Positions 22,790-23,595 of a stretch of 23,595 nt of DNA are shown one piece after another. This DNA is from Ignavibacteria bacterium UBA7675. GTDB lineage: Bacteria > Bacteroidota > Ignavibacteria > Kapaibacteriales > UB7675. A program made the position numbers and the translations under genes. The notes under the pieces are model-generated. The model had not been told where the DNA came from. It worked only from the letters and a program-made list of their open reading frames with translations, and ran no database searches. The stretch covers positions 1,702 to 25,296 of the forward strand of contig DLHF01000041.1 of assembly GCA_002483085.1 (NCBI GenBank), read 5' to 3'. Each line of letters starts with the position of its first letter. The first letter of the stretch is position 1.

Positions 22790-23595
22790 CTATCCTGCTA
22801 AAAAGCGTTCGTACACAATATCCGAGAATTTCTTGGCAATAGACGAATAAGGATCAACTTCATGTTCTGAAAAAACTCTGTCGATGATCGCCGAAGCGTC
22901 GCGCCATGAATACGTAGTGTTCAGCCGCTCTATCACACTGTGAAAGCGGTCTTCATTTTTGTGGAATACATGCTTCAGCACACGTTGCCTCAAGCTGTCG
23001 TCCAATAAGTCTTCTATCCGCCTCAGAGGCGGTCCCGACGGTACGGGAATAGAATGTATTTCCGACGCAACTCCTGTGTCGGCAGCAGTTGCGCTGCCAT
23101 GCACTGGTTGCATGCTAATAAATTCATCCAAAGGCATTTTCTGCCCGCCATCGTCATCGGAAAGGAAGAGTATCTCCGGTTCCGGCATGTCTTCTACCAC
23201 TACTGCTTCTTCCGGTATAGCAGCGGGAATATCCCCCGGCTGATCTTCGGGAGAATAAAACGAAGCCGGATCGACTTGCTCCTCTTCTGCCGCCGCTGCC
23301 GATAGATAACTCTTTATGTCAGCAATGTGTATCTCCCTTGCTCCGCCTTCTTTTTCATGGCCGCTCACATCAGCTTCAGCAGAAGGCATCGCTGCTTCGA
23401 CGGCGCGTTCTTCTATTGGCTGCTCGGGAACAACATCCTCTTCTGCGGCATCCAAACCTGTCCAGGCAGCTTCACCAATGGTAACCTCGTGCCCATTATC
23501 TTGCTCCCCCAGAACGTCGCTGATCTCTTCTTCTACAACTGGCTCTTCCGCTGCGGCTTCGGAATGAACAACTTCACTGTCGGCAACAGGAGCTA
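22790..23595 (-). CDS. Acidic protein of unknown function, 5' end at or beyond the window edge
   Basis: I do not recognise this protein. The N-terminal part is acidic and probably disordered, with many Glu, Ala, Pro and Val. One charged helical segment (EIHIADIKSYLSAAAAEEEQ) stands out. The C-terminal 70-80 residues look like a small folded helical domain (RIEDLLDDSLRQRVLKHVFH, NTTYSWRDASAIIDRVFSEHEVDPYS, ending YERFLAG). The reading frame remains open with the same acidic composition from a TTG at 23453-23455 to the window end, with no ATG or GTG in frame. So the true start is outside the window or is a TTG near 23587; the last three bases could form an in-frame stop (cta), which leaves this unsettled. 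Its stop is 3 bp before obgE, so the two are co-transcribed. Confidence 0.72.
   Translation of the reverse strand, partial: APVADSEVVHSEAAAEEPVVEEEISDVLGEQDNGHEVTIGEAAWTGLDAAEEDVVPEQPIEERAVEAAMPSAEADVSGHEKEGGAREIHIADIKSYLSAAAAEEEQVDPASFYSPEDQPGDIPAAIPEEAVVVEDMPEPEILFLSDDDGGQKMPLDEFISMQPVHGSATAADTGVASEIHSIPVPSGPPLRRIEDLLDDSLRQRVLKHVFHKNEDRFHSVIERLNTTYSWRDASAIIDRVFSEHEVDPYSSIAKKFSDIVYERFLAG

Noticed and set aside
21914..22801. 295-residue open frame on the forward strand inside obgE
   Set aside because: It is antisense to a well-conserved obgE whose motifs are all intact. No family features are visible in it.

Overview
The window looks like a chromosomal piece from a bacterium of the Bacteroidota/Chlorobiota superphylum; Kapaibacteria or Ignavibacteria are plausible guesses, but this is inference. 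Four sequence features point there. One protein ends in a type IX secretion system (T9SS) type A sorting domain. Two adjacent genes resemble the T9SS/gliding motor proteins GldL and GldM. Several upstream regions carry the TAnnTTTG -7 promoter motif known from Bacteroidetes. Clear Shine-Dalgarno sequences are scarce. The citrate synthase is of the mitochondrial-like type and the membrane pyrophosphatase is of the K+-dependent class. There is no phage, no CRISPR array and no intact insertion sequence.

Left part (1-9075): probably the edge of a surface-glycan locus. It holds a two-domain oxidoreductase, a small IS3-family transposase fossil, a reverse-strand pair (a 1275-residue T9SS cargo protein followed after 10 bp by a SAM methyltransferase), a 315-bp non-coding divergent region, and a polysaccharide flippase. 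Middle (9098-13398): a tight forward cluster of ftsX, an LptF/LptG-family permease, a GldL-like motor protein and a GldM-like protein, with two ATGA start/stop overlaps. This is the most interesting part: T9SS motor genes packed behind cell-division and LPS-export genes, with no gldK or gldN alongside.

Right part (13399-23595): envelope and core metabolism. It holds mltG (reverse), a divergent M1 metallopeptidase with a probable C-terminal outer-membrane beta-barrel, citrate synthase, tRNA-Val(GAC) (reverse, with its own promoter and terminator), the ion-pumping pyrophosphatase hppA, and then a reverse pair made of a partial acidic protein and the GTPase obgE. Clear hairpin terminators follow citrate synthase, tRNA-Val and hppA.

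Two intergenic regions 8 kb apart, each between convergent genes, share an exact 21-bp sequence in opposite orientation. One of them also holds a GC-rich hairpin. These look like members of a dispersed intergenic repeat family.

In functional terms most of the window serves the cell envelope: glycan assembly (oxidoreductase, methyltransferase, flippase), LPS export (LptF/G), protein secretion and motility (GldL/M-like pair, T9SS cargo), and peptidoglycan and division (MltG, FtsX). The rest is central metabolism and energy (citrate synthase, pyrophosphatase) and ribosome/stress GTPase function (Obg).
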